NCBI RefSeq assembly: GCF_014645515.1
Contig: NZ_BMLW01000001.1
Span: 372,001 to 436,000, forward strand
Source of the DNA: Oceanobacillus neutriphilus
GTDB taxonomy: Bacteria > Bacillota > Bacilli > Bacillales > Amphibacillaceae
Length of the DNA stretch: 64,000 nt
Direction: 5' to 3'
Both the position numbers and the translations under genes were made by a program. The notes below the pieces were generated by a model. That model was not told the origin of the DNA. It saw nothing but the letters and a program-made list of their open reading frames with translations, and ran no database searches. Every line of letters begins with the position of its first letter. The first letter of the stretch is position 1. Below are positions 1 to 8,525 of this stretch, in pieces.

Positions 1-428
1 CATAAAAGATACTGTATATTTGATAGCTTAAAATGTGAGAAGACAGGAAAGAAATACAGGAGAATCACAATAAACAAGACAGCTAAAGCAAGGATAGCAA
101 AACTTGCCACATAATACACTGCTTCTTCCTGTGAACGCAATATTTGATACTGGATAAACAAAGCATAACCGATGAAAAAGAGTATACCTCCAAGTATATT
201 ACTTCTTAGAAATTCCTGCTTATATGTTTTCCAAAACAAAGGAAATATCGGTCTATCAGCATCGCCTTGAACCCATTTCCTGACAACAGCAAACATGGCA
301 GCTGTTGCAGGCATTACTCCCAGCACACCCAGACCAAGGATTGTAAAACCAATCCATAGAAAGTGAACATATAGAAATCTTGTAATCCACAGGCAAAAAT
401 TATAATACCCAGCAATAAATCCTGTCAT
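1..428 (-). CDS. YesL-family (DUF624) membrane protein, partial
   Basis: The first 142 residues can be read; the rest lies beyond the left edge. The ATG at 426-428 follows a GGAGGGGAG ribosome binding site. The protein opens with MTGFIAGYYNFCLWITRF and contains the segment LGVMPATAAMFAVVRKW, both typical of YesL/DUF624 proteins, followed by at least two further hydrophobic segments. In Bacillus, yesL sits with genes for uptake and breakdown of complex plant polysaccharides, and here it lies just downstream of two ABC permeases of the same type, so it probably belongs to that operon. The biochemical role of the family is not known. The gene was found by reading the sequence to the window edge. 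Confidence 0.85.
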   Translation of the reverse strand, partial: MTGFIAGYYNFCLWITRFLYVHFLWIGFTILGLGVLGVMPATAAMFAVVRKWVQGDADRPIFPLFWKTYKQEFLRSNILGGILFFIGYALFIQYQILRSQEEAVYYVASFAILALAVLFIVILLYFFPVFSHFKLSNIQYLL

Positions 429-499
429 TTTCTCCCCTCCTGTTGTAAAAATCTTAAATTTCATATATGGAATATGTTTAAAGCTGAAAACGTAGTTTC

Positions 500-1399
500 T
501 TATTCTTTTACAGATCCAATCAATACACCTTTGACAAAGAACCGCTGAACAAATGGATACACGATTAGCAACGGTAAAGAAGATACAATAATAACTGCAT
601 ATTTAATGAGAGAGGCTGTCTCAATTTGTTCCGCAAATGAGTTCACTGATCCCCCTTCACTACCTGCCCCGCCAGACATCATTCCTTCATTTAGAATTAA
701 TATTTCTCTTAAAATCAGCTGCAAAGGATATTTTGTTTCATCTGATAAATAGATTAATGCGTTAAAGTACTGATTCCATAAACCAACTGCATGGAATAAT
801 GCCATAACAGCAATAATTGGCAGAGACAGCGGCAAAACAATTTTAAAGAAAATCTGAAAATCCGTCGCCCCGTCAATTTTCGATGCTTCCACGAGCTGAT
901 CCGGTATACTCTGCTGAAAAAAAGCACGGGCAACGAGAATGGACCAGGCACCAACAACATTGGGAACGACGATTGCCCATATCGTATCAATCATGCCTAA
1001 TGATTGGATGACTAAATAAGTAGGTATCAACCCGCCGTTAAATAACATAGTGAACAAAATAAACCACATAATAAACTGCTTCCCTACAATTTCCTTCCTG
1101 GATAAAGCATAGGCACAAGGCAGTAATATTACTAAATGAAGAATGGTTCCGACGACTGTGTAGATAATCGTATTTCGATAACCTGACCAGATCGCTTCAT
1201 TTTGAAAAACCGTTTTAAATCCACTGAATGAAATATCTACCGGCCATAGCCACATTTTCCCTGTATTAACAGCAGATGGACTGCTAATGGAAGCACTTAA
1301 TACAAAGATTAGCGGGTATACAATCAGCAATACAATAATTGTAACGAATATCGTATTGAGAACATCAAAGCCCTTATCGGACAACTGAAACTTTCGCAT
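500..1399 (-). CDS. Carbohydrate ABC transporter permease (YtcP/LplC type)
   Basis: This 299-residue inner-membrane permease forms half of the channel of a sugar importer. It has about six hydrophobic segments and the permease EAA loop in the form EASKIDGATDFQIFFKIVLP (about residues 172-191), which docks the ATPase. Its length and ending (FVKGVLIGSVKE) fit the LplC/YtcP group, which works with LplB/YteP-type partners and LipO-type binding proteins. The ATG is preceded by AAGGAGGAAT. It lies 12 bases after the partner permease, so the two are surely co-transcribed. No ATPase gene is present in the window; such systems usually share an MsmX-type ATPase encoded elsewhere. The substrate is unknown, probably an oligosaccharide. 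Confidence 0.93.
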   Translation of the reverse strand: MRKFQLSDKGFDVLNTIFVTIIVLLIVYPLIFVLSASISSPSAVNTGKMWLWPVDISFSGFKTVFQNEAIWSGYRNTIIYTVVGTILHLVILLPCAYALSRKEIVGKQFIMWFILFTMLFNGGLIPTYLVIQSLGMIDTIWAIVVPNVVGAWSILVARAFFQQSIPDQLVEASKIDGATDFQIFFKIVLPLSLPIIAVMALFHAVGLWNQYFNALIYLSDETKYPLQLILREILILNEGMMSGGAGSEGGSVNSFAEQIETASLIKYAVIIVSSLPLLIVYPFVQRFFVKGVLIGSVKE

Positions 1400-1411
1400 A
1401 TCAATTCCTCC

Positions 1412-2356
1412 TTACCACAGACTGTTCTCACTGGTTTTCCGTGCAACTTGATTGACGATCACCAGTAATGTTAAATTAATTACGGAATCGAACAGACCAA
1501 TTGCTGCAGCAAAACTATATTGTCCTTCTAACAAACCGGTTTGATATACAAATGTTTGAATAATATCTGACGTTTCCGCATTTAGGTTATTTTGCATTAA
1601 GAGTACTTTCTCAAATCCAATTGCCATAAAGCTTCCGATATTTAAGATAAATAGAACCACAATAGTCGGCAATATCGCCGGGATATTAATATGAAGAATT
1701 CGCTGTATCCTTGTGGCCCCATCTATTTTAGCAGCTTCATGGAGCTCTGGATTAACACCGGATAGTGCTGCCAGATAAATGATAGTCCCCCACCCCAGCG
1801 TTTGCCATTGACCTGACCATACAAAAATATGGCGGAACCATTCCGGGCTTGTAAGGAATGAAATGGATGATCCTCCAAAAGAAGTAATCACATGGTTTAT
1901 AATCCCGGTGATCGGGTCTAAAAAAGCAACAAGCATTCCTACAATAACAACAACAGACATAAAATGCGGCGCATATGTAAGTGTCTGTGACCATTTTTTA
2001 AAAGGACCATTTTTCAGCTCATTTAACATGAGCGCGAATATAATCGGTAATGGAAATAAAATAAGCTGATAAAGGCTTAAAATAATGGTATTTTTAATTA
2101 ACCTCCAAAAATAGTAGGAATCGAAAAAACGGGAGAAATGTTCAAATCCAGCCCAGGGGCTGCCTGTTATTCCTTCTGTTGCATAAAAGTCTTTAAATGC
2201 AATTTGTACTCCATACATTGGAATATAATGAAAAATAGTGAAATAAAGAATTGCTGGCAAAAGAAAAACATATAATCGCCAGTTCAAAAGAACATTTTTC
2301 TTAAATTTATCTAATCTGCTATTTAAACTTATTGCGCGTGCAGGATTCTTTGCCAT
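1412..2356 (-). CDS. Carbohydrate ABC transporter permease (YteP/LplB type)
   Basis: This is the partner permease, 314 residues from the ATG at 2356. An upstream in-frame start exists at 2434, but the strong AAAAGGAGGGC site lies just before the MAKNPARAIS start, which therefore wins. The protein has a cytoplasmic N-terminus, a first membrane segment near residues 30-50, the YIPMYGVQIAFKDF segment typical of the family, and the EAA loop HEAAKIDGATRIQRILHINI. It would pair with the downstream permease to carry a sugar delivered by the lipoprotein encoded just upstream. The 188-base gap to the binding-protein gene contains a hairpin, which could lower permease expression relative to the binding protein. 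Confidence 0.93.
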   Translation of the reverse strand: MAKNPARAISLNSRLDKFKKNVLLNWRLYVFLLPAILYFTIFHYIPMYGVQIAFKDFYATEGITGSPWAGFEHFSRFFDSYYFWRLIKNTIILSLYQLILFPLPIIFALMLNELKNGPFKKWSQTLTYAPHFMSVVVIVGMLVAFLDPITGIINHVITSFGGSSISFLTSPEWFRHIFVWSGQWQTLGWGTIIYLAALSGVNPELHEAAKIDGATRIQRILHINIPAILPTIVVLFILNIGSFMAIGFEKVLLMQNNLNAETSDIIQTFVYQTGLLEGQYSFAAAIGLFDSVINLTLLVIVNQVARKTSENSLW

Positions 2357-2468
2357 ACTAGCCCTCCTTTTACAGCCATAACTACGTATTAACAAAGTAA
2401 AACTTTTATTGAGAAACGAGTCCCTTTCAAACAAATAAACTCTAAAGTTTATTGATGGTAAGAATACA

Positions 2469-2494
2469 AGAGGGAATGATTTTGCATCCCCTCT
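2469..2494 (-). terminator. Intercistronic hairpin between binding protein and permeases
   Basis: The arms AGAGGG (2469-2474) and CCCTCT (2489-2494) form a GC-rich stem in the gap between the binding-protein gene and the first permease. No long T-run follows on the minus strand, so it is more likely a stability or partial-termination element than a full terminator. Such hairpins commonly let the binding protein be made in excess over the permeases. Confidence 0.45.
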
Positions 2495-2544
2495 CTAAAA
2501 AGTTCTTCTTCTTAATTAGTCTGCTGCAGCAAATAGGATATCTC

Positions 2545-4158
2545 TTAGTTGCTCAAGTAACGTTCATAAGCATCCTGTTGAATTTCCATATATTGTTCTA
2601 ATCCCATGTTTTCAAGAGTCTTAACATAGGTATCCCATTCTGAGAGCGGTGTCTGACCAGAAATAAACTGATCTGTCATTTCTGTTACATACTTCTCAAT
2701 ATCTGCTCCCACTGATGTCATCGTATTATTCTCCTCTTCTGTATACGTGAAGGATGGCCATACTTCTTCAATAAAATCAGGCTCCAGTTTTTCAGCGGCC
2801 TCTTTGGATGATTCTGTACCTTCAGCACCTTTAAAGTAATCCTCCTTTAAAACTCCAGGATATTGACCACCCGGCCAAGTCAGGTATTGCGCTACTGCCT
2901 GGTCTAATGTTAATCCATCTGGATTATCACGTATTTCTTCTACATACTCATACTCGCCGTCTTCTGTTTTTTCAAAAGTCTCTCCTTCAATCCCCATAAA
3001 GAATAGTTCGGCACCTTCATCACTGTAGAAATAATCCATCCAGCGCGCAGTTGCTGCCGGGTTTTCATTTTGACTGGTAATGACAAGCCCAGTCGTACCG
3101 GAAGGGAAATCGATACCAGTAAATGCTTTATCTCCATGAGGACCTTCCAACGTCAGTCCACCTGTATAGCTATCCCTATGCTCTCCAGGAAATAGCTCTG
3201 CCGGACTATGATTATACGTACTTCCATAGACTCCTTCACCTGCATTTGCATAGAATTGTTCCGGGCTGATAGAAAAAATATTCTCTTCAATTAAGCCTTC
3301 ATCATAAAGTTTATGAATATATTCAAGCATTTCTTTATAATTATCTGATGCTGGATAGAATCGTACTGATTCTCCATCGGAATCCAAATCAATAAAACGA
3401 TGATCTTTTCCTTTATTTCCAATTCCAAAGGAACCCTTCAAATAGGTTACTAGACCACTGATGGTTTGTGCACCGAATGGAATTTCCTCAATACTTTCAT
3501 CTCCGCTCGGATTGCCTTCCTTCACTGCTTTTAAATACTCATAAAATTCATCTGTTGTTTCCGGCACATCCATGTCTAAAGCCTCCAGCCAGTCTTCACG
3601 GATCCATGGTCCCTCACTAATACGCAATGCAGAAAATTCCGGGTCAGAAATTAATGGGAAAGAATAAATATTACCGTCCGGGAACGTAATCGCCTTTTCT
3701 ACTTCCGGGTACTCTTCTAATATGCTCTTAAAGTTTGGTGCATGCTCTTCAATAAGATCATTTAAAGGAATAAAAGTCCCCTGCTGTCCATACTTGAAAA
3801 TATCAGGAACAGGAATTAATGCACTATGGAAAGCATCAGGCAAATCTCCGCTCGCTAAAGCAAGATTTCGTTTCTCACTCAGTCCCTCATGCGGTACCAT
3901 GTCCCAATTCACGTTAATATTCGTCATTTCTTCATACTCATTCCAAATTAGAACATCATTCCAATCATCTGCGGTTGCTGGTGCCTTCCCTGCAAAAATA
4001 TCTAACTCAATCGGTTCTTTTACAATCGGCAAACCAGAATCAGTAAGATTATCTAAGTCTTCCTCTTCGGCTGCATCACTGCTTGAATTCTTATTACTAC
4101 AAGCAGCTAATATAAGAACTAACAGCGTCATCACAATAAATAACTTTTTTAGTTTCAA
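2545..4158 (-). CDS. Sugar-binding lipoprotein of ABC importer (LipO/LplA type)
   Basis: This 537-residue extracellular binding protein captures the sugar for the two permeases encoded downstream. It has a lipoprotein signal peptide with the lipobox LAAC and the modified cysteine at residue 20, followed by a Ser/Asp/Glu-rich linker. Its length is that of the large LipO/LplA/YtcQ binding proteins, not of the shorter MalE class, and the body contains the acidic surface expected of a salt-tolerant or marine Bacillaceae. The start is TTG, set by a GGGGAGGG site six bases upstream. A promoter with a cre-like and a palindrome-like element lies immediately before it. Confidence 0.92.
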   Translation of the reverse strand: MKLKKLFIVMTLLVLILAACSNKNSSSDAAEEEDLDNLTDSGLPIVKEPIELDIFAGKAPATADDWNDVLIWNEYEEMTNINVNWDMVPHEGLSEKRNLALASGDLPDAFHSALIPVPDIFKYGQQGTFIPLNDLIEEHAPNFKSILEEYPEVEKAITFPDGNIYSFPLISDPEFSALRISEGPWIREDWLEALDMDVPETTDEFYEYLKAVKEGNPSGDESIEEIPFGAQTISGLVTYLKGSFGIGNKGKDHRFIDLDSDGESVRFYPASDNYKEMLEYIHKLYDEGLIEENIFSISPEQFYANAGEGVYGSTYNHSPAELFPGEHRDSYTGGLTLEGPHGDKAFTGIDFPSGTTGLVITSQNENPAATARWMDYFYSDEGAELFFMGIEGETFEKTEDGEYEYVEEIRDNPDGLTLDQAVAQYLTWPGGQYPGVLKEDYFKGAEGTESSKEAAEKLEPDFIEEVWPSFTYTEEENNTMTSVGADIEKYVTEMTDQFISGQTPLSEWDTYVKTLENMGLEQYMEIQQDAYERYLSN

Positions 4159-4185
4159 TGAAAACCCTCCCCTTAAGTTAAATAG

Positions 4186-4225
4186 AAGTAAATAGTTTAA
4201 TAAAAGCGATAACCGAAATGCTCAA
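4186..4225 (-). promoter_or_regulatory. Promoter of ABC importer with cre-like and AT-rich operator-like sites
   Basis: A plausible SigA promoter reads leftward: -35 TTGAGC (4220-4225), 17-base spacer, -10 TATTAA (4197-4202). A cre-like sequence, TAAAAGCGATAACC (4201-4214), sits between the boxes and differs from the CcpA consensus at two positions. The sequence AAGTAAATAGTTTAATAA (4186-4203) covers the -10 and resembles the palindromes before the ROK gene at 5208-5248. A second cre-like sequence, TTAAAACGCTTACA, lies at 4279-4292, inside the end of the ROK gene. Catabolite repression of the importer is an inference from these matches. Confidence 0.45.
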
Positions 4226-4273
4226 GACTGCAATATAACTTCTTTCACCCCCCTTATATAATTTTTAATTACC

Positions 4274-5194
4274 TCATTTTAAAACGCTTACATTTTCGAA
4301 AGCATTTCTACTCGCCCCTATCACTCCGGCATTTTCTCCTAATTTACTGACTTTAATTAGACTATTTGCTTTTCCTTGTTCTAAAATCATAAAATTATCA
4401 ACTAATTTATTTAGTAAATTAACTAGATATAGCTGATGATTAATGACACCGCCCCCACAAACTATTTGATGCGGGTTAATCAGGCAAGCAATAGTGTAAA
4501 GTCCTCCAGCCAACGATTCAAGCATCTGGTTAATTATCTTTACTGCTTGTTTTTCATTTTTTTGATACTTAAAAAACAATGTTTCTATTTCCAAATCTGG
4601 ATCGTTATAGATGTCTCTTGCTAGCTGTAAAACCCCGGGACCTGAAGCGATATTTTCTAACGTTGTACTTGTTTGAGACTGGTCAATTCCCGGCATTGGA
4701 AGAAGACCAAGCTCCCCTGCAAACCCATTTCCCCTAAGAAATTTCCCATTATGTATAATCGAACAGGAAATACCAGTACTCACTGTCACATATACAAATG
4801 TAGCATTCTCTGGTAAGTCCGCTGCCTTCCATTCTGCATAAGCAGCCATATACACATCATTATCTATCGTAATATTTTTTATTGACGTAAATTGCTCTTT
4901 CAATCTCTCGACAATAGGGAAATTCCTCCACGGTAAATTGTTTTGGAAAACAGCTAATCCCTTCTCGCGATCTACTTTCCCTGGAACACCGACCCCCATT
5001 GAAGTTACTTCCTGCATAGAAATATCTGCTGAAAGAATTAATTGATGAATGCATCTGACTACTTGTTGAAACATTTCCTCCGGATTTTCCTTTATACTCG
5101 GAAGTTCATAACGATGAACAATATTTCCAACAGAATCTGCAACAATTGATGCAATTTTTGTTCCTCCAATATCTACACCAACCACATATTCCAA
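4274..5194 (-). CDS. ROK-family sugar kinase lacking the zinc motif
   Basis: The 306-residue protein begins with the ROK phosphate-binding motif VGVDIGGTKIAS (residues 5-16) and carries IDNDVYMAAYAEW and a second ATP-binding region, CGGGVINHQ. There is no N-terminal DNA-binding domain, so it is a kinase and not an NagC/XylR-type repressor. Unusually, the region that in most ROK proteins carries the CxCGxxGC zinc motif reads GELGLLPMPGID and has no cysteines. The start is TTG behind AAGGTGGTGAT. It is separated from the LacC operon by a terminator and lies upstream of the ABC importer, so it may phosphorylate the imported sugar. The exact substrate cannot be told. Confidence 0.85.
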   Translation of the reverse strand: MEYVVGVDIGGTKIASIVADSVGNIVHRYELPSIKENPEEMFQQVVRCIHQLILSADISMQEVTSMGVGVPGKVDREKGLAVFQNNLPWRNFPIVERLKEQFTSIKNITIDNDVYMAAYAEWKAADLPENATFVYVTVSTGISCSIIHNGKFLRGNGFAGELGLLPMPGIDQSQTSTTLENIASGPGVLQLARDIYNDPDLEIETLFFKYQKNEKQAVKIINQMLESLAGGLYTIACLINPHQIVCGGGVINHQLYLVNLLNKLVDNFMILEQGKANSLIKVSKLGENAGVIGASRNAFENVSVLK

Positions 5195-5207
5195 TTTATC
5201 ACCACCT

Positions 5208-5248
5208 TAAGTAAATATTTACTTATTTTTTAATAAATTATTTACTAA
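5208..5248 (-). promoter_or_regulatory. Two palindromic operator candidates before the ROK gene
   Basis: A perfect 18-bp palindrome, TAAGTAAATATTTACTTA (5208-5225), directly precedes the ribosome binding site, and an imperfect one, TTAATAAATTATTTACTAA (5230-5248), lies next to it. Both share the half-site AGTAAAT, and a relative occurs over the -10 box of the ABC importer (4186-4203). The binding protein is not identifiable from this window. Confidence 0.5.
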
Positions 5249-5373
5249 TGTTTTTCTTATATTAACATACTGTTTTTTATTCGTCTATAATATTTTTAAA
5301 ATTTAAAATTGATAAATAAAACCCCTTATACCATCAGTTTACTAAGAATAAGGAGTTATCCTCAGTCTATTCA

Positions 5374-5409
5374 AGTAAAAAAGACGTATCCTGGGATACG
5401 CCTTTTACT
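5374..5409 (-). terminator. Terminator of the AgaS-aldolase-LacC operon
   Basis: The arms CGTATCC (5385-5391) and GGATACG (5394-5400) are extended by AGTAAAA/TTTTACT. Read leftward the stem is followed by TTTTTTAC, a standard intrinsic terminator just after the LacC stop. Confidence 0.8.
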
Positions 5410-5414
5410 ATCAA

Positions 5415-6353
5415 TCATGAAATTTTCTTAACTTCAATCTGTTTTAAATAATACTCCAGCTGATTTAAGCTAATTCTTCCTGTCTGTTCTTCTAATGCGT
5501 TCAAAACGCCCATCACAATTCCAAACCGGATAAAATCTTCCCCTTCCAATCCCCGCCGGCAGCCTGCGGCCAAGCCCGCGATCACTGCATCCCCAGACCC
5601 GACTGGATTTACTGCTTCTACTGACGGACATATAACTTGATAAATTTTATCACCATGCTTTGCGATGGCTCCATTTTTCCCAAGTGTAATAATAACCCAG
5701 GATAACACATTAAATATCGGCTTTCTTAATGATTCTAAGACATCTTCCTTTTGCGAACATTTTACTCCCGCAAGCTCTTCAAATTCTTCCTGATTTGGTT
5801 TAATCAAAAATGGAATATGTTGATTTTCCAACGTATTCTGGATAAGAGAGCTTTTTGTATCCAGCAATACACGTTTATTTGCTTTTATTGCAATATCGAT
5901 CAGCAGCTGATAAAAATGTTCCGGGACACCTTCGGGTAAACTGCCGGAAATAGTGACTACTTCTACTTTCTCTGCCATTTCTTGAAAAGTGGTCAGAAAT
6001 GTTTTTATTTCCTTTTCGGCAATTATTGGACCACTTTCCAGAATTTCTGTCTGTTTCCCATCATGAATAATAGCAATACAATTTCGAGTTTCTCCTGCAA
6101 TTGGTGTAAAGTTATGCATAATTCCATGAGAATTTAATTCCTCTTCAATAAAGCTGCCAAGATGTCCTCCTGTAAATCCGCAAGCAGTCACTTCTTCCCC
6201 CAATTGATGAAGAATCCTTGTAACGTTCAGGCCTTTGCCCCCAGCTGTCTTGGATACAGCTGCTGCACGATGAACATGATTTTCCTGAAAACGATTTACC
6301 CGATACTGTATATCAACAGAAGGATTTAGTGTAACTGTAAGAATCACTGTCAT
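5415..6353 (-). CDS. 1-phosphofructokinase/tagatose-6-phosphate kinase family (LacC-like)
   Basis: This PfkB-family kinase (312 residues) starts MTVILTVTLNPSVDIQYRV and has the first family signature GGKGLNVTRIL and the C-terminal active-site motif NPVGSGDAVIAGLAAG with the catalytic Asp. FruK (fructose-1-P) and LacC (tagatose-6-P) cannot be told apart with certainty by sequence, but the operon partners AgaS and a GatY-type aldolase favour tagatose-6-P to tagatose-1,6-bisphosphate. A GTG start at 6371 is possible, but the AAAGGGGAAG site lies inside that extension and points to the ATG at 6353. It is last in the operon and is followed by a terminator. Confidence 0.88.
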   Translation of the reverse strand: MTVILTVTLNPSVDIQYRVNRFQENHVHRAAAVSKTAGGKGLNVTRILHQLGEEVTACGFTGGHLGSFIEEELNSHGIMHNFTPIAGETRNCIAIIHDGKQTEILESGPIIAEKEIKTFLTTFQEMAEKVEVVTISGSLPEGVPEHFYQLLIDIAIKANKRVLLDTKSSLIQNTLENQHIPFLIKPNQEEFEELAGVKCSQKEDVLESLRKPIFNVLSWVIITLGKNGAIAKHGDKIYQVICPSVEAVNPVGSGDAVIAGLAAGCRRGLEGEDFIRFGIVMGVLNALEEQTGRISLNQLEYYLKQIEVKKIS

Positions 6354-6380
6354 TCTTCCCCTTTCGTGCACAATCTCATC

Positions 6381-7238
6381 TTAAGCTTTACCCGCACTCA
6401 TGCAAATAGCGATTTTTTCCTGGACAGCAGCTTTCATTGCTTTTTTAGCAGGCTCCAGATACTTTCTTGGATCCGTTTCATTTGGATATTTTATTAAATG
6501 CTCCCTCAATCCATGAGAAAAGGGGATTTTTAATTCTGTAGAAATATTAACCTTTGCACATCCTAAAGCAATACATTTTTGTACGTCCTCTTTTGAAATA
6601 CCAGAAGCTCCATGCAGTACAATAGGAATATCAATTAATTTTTTAATCTTTCTCAGCCGCTCAAAATCTAAATTGGGCTCTGTTTCATATAAACCATGAC
6701 CTGTTCCAATAGCAACAGCAAGTGAATCTACGCCAGTCCTTTCTACAAACTCAACAACTGTCGCCGGATCAGTATAAGCTGCTTCACTTGCCTCCACAAC
6801 CAAATCATCCTCCTGACCGACAAGCTTTCCAAGCTCTGCTTCTACCGTTGCTCCATAAGCATGAGCTGCCTCCGCTACTTTCTTGGAAATAGCAATGTTT
6901 TCCTCAAAAGAATGATGCGAGCCGTCAATCATCACAGATTTGGTCCCAAGCTCTAAAGATACTTGAATAGAATCAAATGTTTCATGATGATCTAAGTGAA
7001 GTGCTATCGGAATATCGTTTTCTTTAGCTGCAACTTCTGCAATTGCCTGAATATAAGCACGTCCGGCATAATTCATTGTTCCTGGTGTTGCTGCCAAAAT
7101 AACAGGAGACTGTTCCTCCGCTGCAGTCTGAACCACTGTTTGGACTGTTTCTAAATTATGAATATTAAACGCTGGAACGGCATAGTCTTCTTCTCTTGCT
7201 TTGATGAGCATCTCTTTTGTATTCTGAATCTCTCCCAT
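6381..7238 (-). CDS. Class II tagatose/fructose-bisphosphate aldolase (GatY/KbaY type)
   Basis: The 285-residue protein is a zinc-dependent class II aldolase. Asp83 and His84 lie in ALHLDHHETF (catalytic Asp and zinc ligand), with further ligands in GTGHGLY and VLHGASG; EAELGKLVGQEDD is a typical family loop. Its size fits GatY/KbaY/FbaA. In the operon AgaS - aldolase - LacC it most likely cleaves tagatose-1,6-bisphosphate to DHAP and glyceraldehyde-3-P. A role on fructose-1,6-bisphosphate cannot be excluded. It lies 14 bases after agaS and 27 bases before the kinase start, so the three genes form one transcript. Confidence 0.9.
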   Translation of the reverse strand: MGEIQNTKEMLIKAREEDYAVPAFNIHNLETVQTVVQTAAEEQSPVILAATPGTMNYAGRAYIQAIAEVAAKENDIPIALHLDHHETFDSIQVSLELGTKSVMIDGSHHSFEENIAISKKVAEAAHAYGATVEAELGKLVGQEDDLVVEASEAAYTDPATVVEFVERTGVDSLAVAIGTGHGLYETEPNLDFERLRKIKKLIDIPIVLHGASGISKEDVQKCIALGCAKVNISTELKIPFSHGLREHLIKYPNETDPRKYLEPAKKAMKAAVQEKIAICMSAGKA

Positions 7239-7252
7239 TACAGCACCTCCTC

Positions 7253-8440
7253 TTATTTTTCTTCCTCTCCGGAATAATCATAAATCGTAACCCCTTGAAC
7301 TACCCGATTGACACTTCCACTTGGACTTGGATTATCTGGCGTAATCCCTAATTGAGCAGATTTCTTTAAAGCCAGCACTTGCGGAAAAATAATATATAGC
7401 AGACTATTATAAAAATCATTTTGAATAACCGATTCGGTATGGTTAACAAATAATGACCAGTCCGCCAGCTCTTCTACTGTCTTATCATAACGTTCTCCAA
7501 TAACAATCAGCTTCAGCTGTGAATCCTCTGCCGCAAGTTCTTTCACAATATCCAAATCATACTCTCTTGTGTATGGATTCTCGGAAAGAAATACGACAGC
7601 TGCAGATTGATCATTTAAGATAGATTTTGGTCCATGACGGAATCCAAGGGAAGATTCATAGACGGCAGCTACCTGTCCGCCGGTAAGCTCCAGCATTTTC
7701 AGAGAAGCTTCATGCGCCACATGCTGAAGCAGCCCGGAACCTAAATAAACAATCCGGTCCATAGGAATTTCTAAAATTTCTTCGACAGCCGGAGTGACTG
7801 TACCCAAAATGTTTTCTGCACACTTTGCTAACAGCTCAAGCTGCTGCTTTGATACTGGAGTAAGCGAAAACAGCTCATAGCATAAAAGCATCATACTCGT
7901 ATAGCTGCTGGTCATTGCAAACCCTTGATCATGTGCATCATCAGGAGTTAAGATACTTAGGCTATTTGCATCATTCTCTGTCCGCTTCGCCAGTTCACCG
8001 TCTTTATTACATGTAATAACAACCTGATAAAAATCTTTCACAATTTGTCCGCCCAGTTCAACAGCAGCTACACTTTCCGGACTGTTTCCTGATCGTGCAA
8101 AAGACACAAGTATTGTCGGAACTTCTTTAAACAAATAGTTTTCGGGGTTCGATACAATATCCGTCGTTGCTGCTGCTTCAAATTGAGCAGTACCTTGATA
8201 TTGGCGCTGCAGTACATGTGCCATAACATCTCCTGCAAAAGCCGAGGTTCCCGCCCCTGCTAAAAGTACTTTAACCTGCGTATGCTTTTTTAAAATGGAT
8301 TGGATAAAACCTTGATACTGCGTGCGATTCTCCTCAAAGTTTGTAAAAGCCTCTAACCACACCTTGGGCTGCTGGTTGATCTCCTTCGCTGTATATCCTC
8401 CATACCCATCCTTTAATTCCTGTTCTGTTAAATGAAACAT
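7253..8440 (-). CDS. agaS: SIS-domain sugar-phosphate deaminase/isomerase (AgaS type)
   Basis: This 395-residue protein has two SIS domains. The first carries VLLAGAGTSAFAGD and SFARSGNSPES (about residues 58-125), and the second has YLGSGLLQHVAHEASLKM and GFRHGPKSI. That architecture and length match AgaS, which converts D-galactosamine-6-P to tagatose-6-P plus ammonia. The next two genes encode the aldolase and the kinase that would complete the path to triose phosphates. No N-acetyl-sugar deacetylase is present, so the incoming substrate may be galactosamine itself, or a deacetylase is encoded elsewhere. The ATG follows AGGAGGAGG. A palindromic operator lies just upstream. Confidence 0.88.
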   Translation of the reverse strand: MFHLTEQELKDGYGGYTAKEINQQPKVWLEAFTNFEENRTQYQGFIQSILKKHTQVKVLLAGAGTSAFAGDVMAHVLQRQYQGTAQFEAAATTDIVSNPENYLFKEVPTILVSFARSGNSPESVAAVELGGQIVKDFYQVVITCNKDGELAKRTENDANSLSILTPDDAHDQGFAMTSSYTSMMLLCYELFSLTPVSKQQLELLAKCAENILGTVTPAVEEILEIPMDRIVYLGSGLLQHVAHEASLKMLELTGGQVAAVYESSLGFRHGPKSILNDQSAAVVFLSENPYTREYDLDIVKELAAEDSQLKLIVIGERYDKTVEELADWSLFVNHTESVIQNDFYNSLLYIIFPQVLALKKSAQLGITPDNPSPSGSVNRVVQGVTIYDYSGEEEK

Positions 8441-8460
8441 ATCTAATTCCTCCTCCTTAC

Positions 8461-8482
8461 CTGGTTATGTTGTCATAACCAG
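8461..8482 (-). promoter_or_regulatory. GntR-family operator candidate before agaS
   Basis: A perfect inverted repeat, CTGGTTATG (8461-8469) / CATAACCAG (8474-8482) with a 4-base spacer, lies just upstream of the agaS ribosome binding site. It shares the half-site CTGGTTAT with the palindrome before the GntR gene (9263-9284) but with wider spacing. A weak promoter (TTGTTC, 17 bases, TATCTG) may overlap it. Confidence 0.65.
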
Positions 8483-8493
8483 ATATTTTTTAT

Positions 8494-8524
8494 AAAAAAC
8501 GCGAACAATTTTATCCGCGTTTTA
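8494..8524 (-). terminator. Terminator of the GntR regulator gene
   Basis: Arms around AAAACGCG / CGCGTTTT (8496-8503 and 8516-8523) sit directly after the regulator's stop codon; reading leftward the stem is followed by TTTTTTATAAAAAAT. Confidence 0.65.
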
Positions 8525-8525
8525 T

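Noticed and set aside
3722-4195. 157-codon plus-strand frame
   Set aside because: It lies antisense over the signal peptide and N-terminus of the binding protein, which has a lipobox and good family match; the frame has no family features or ribosome site.
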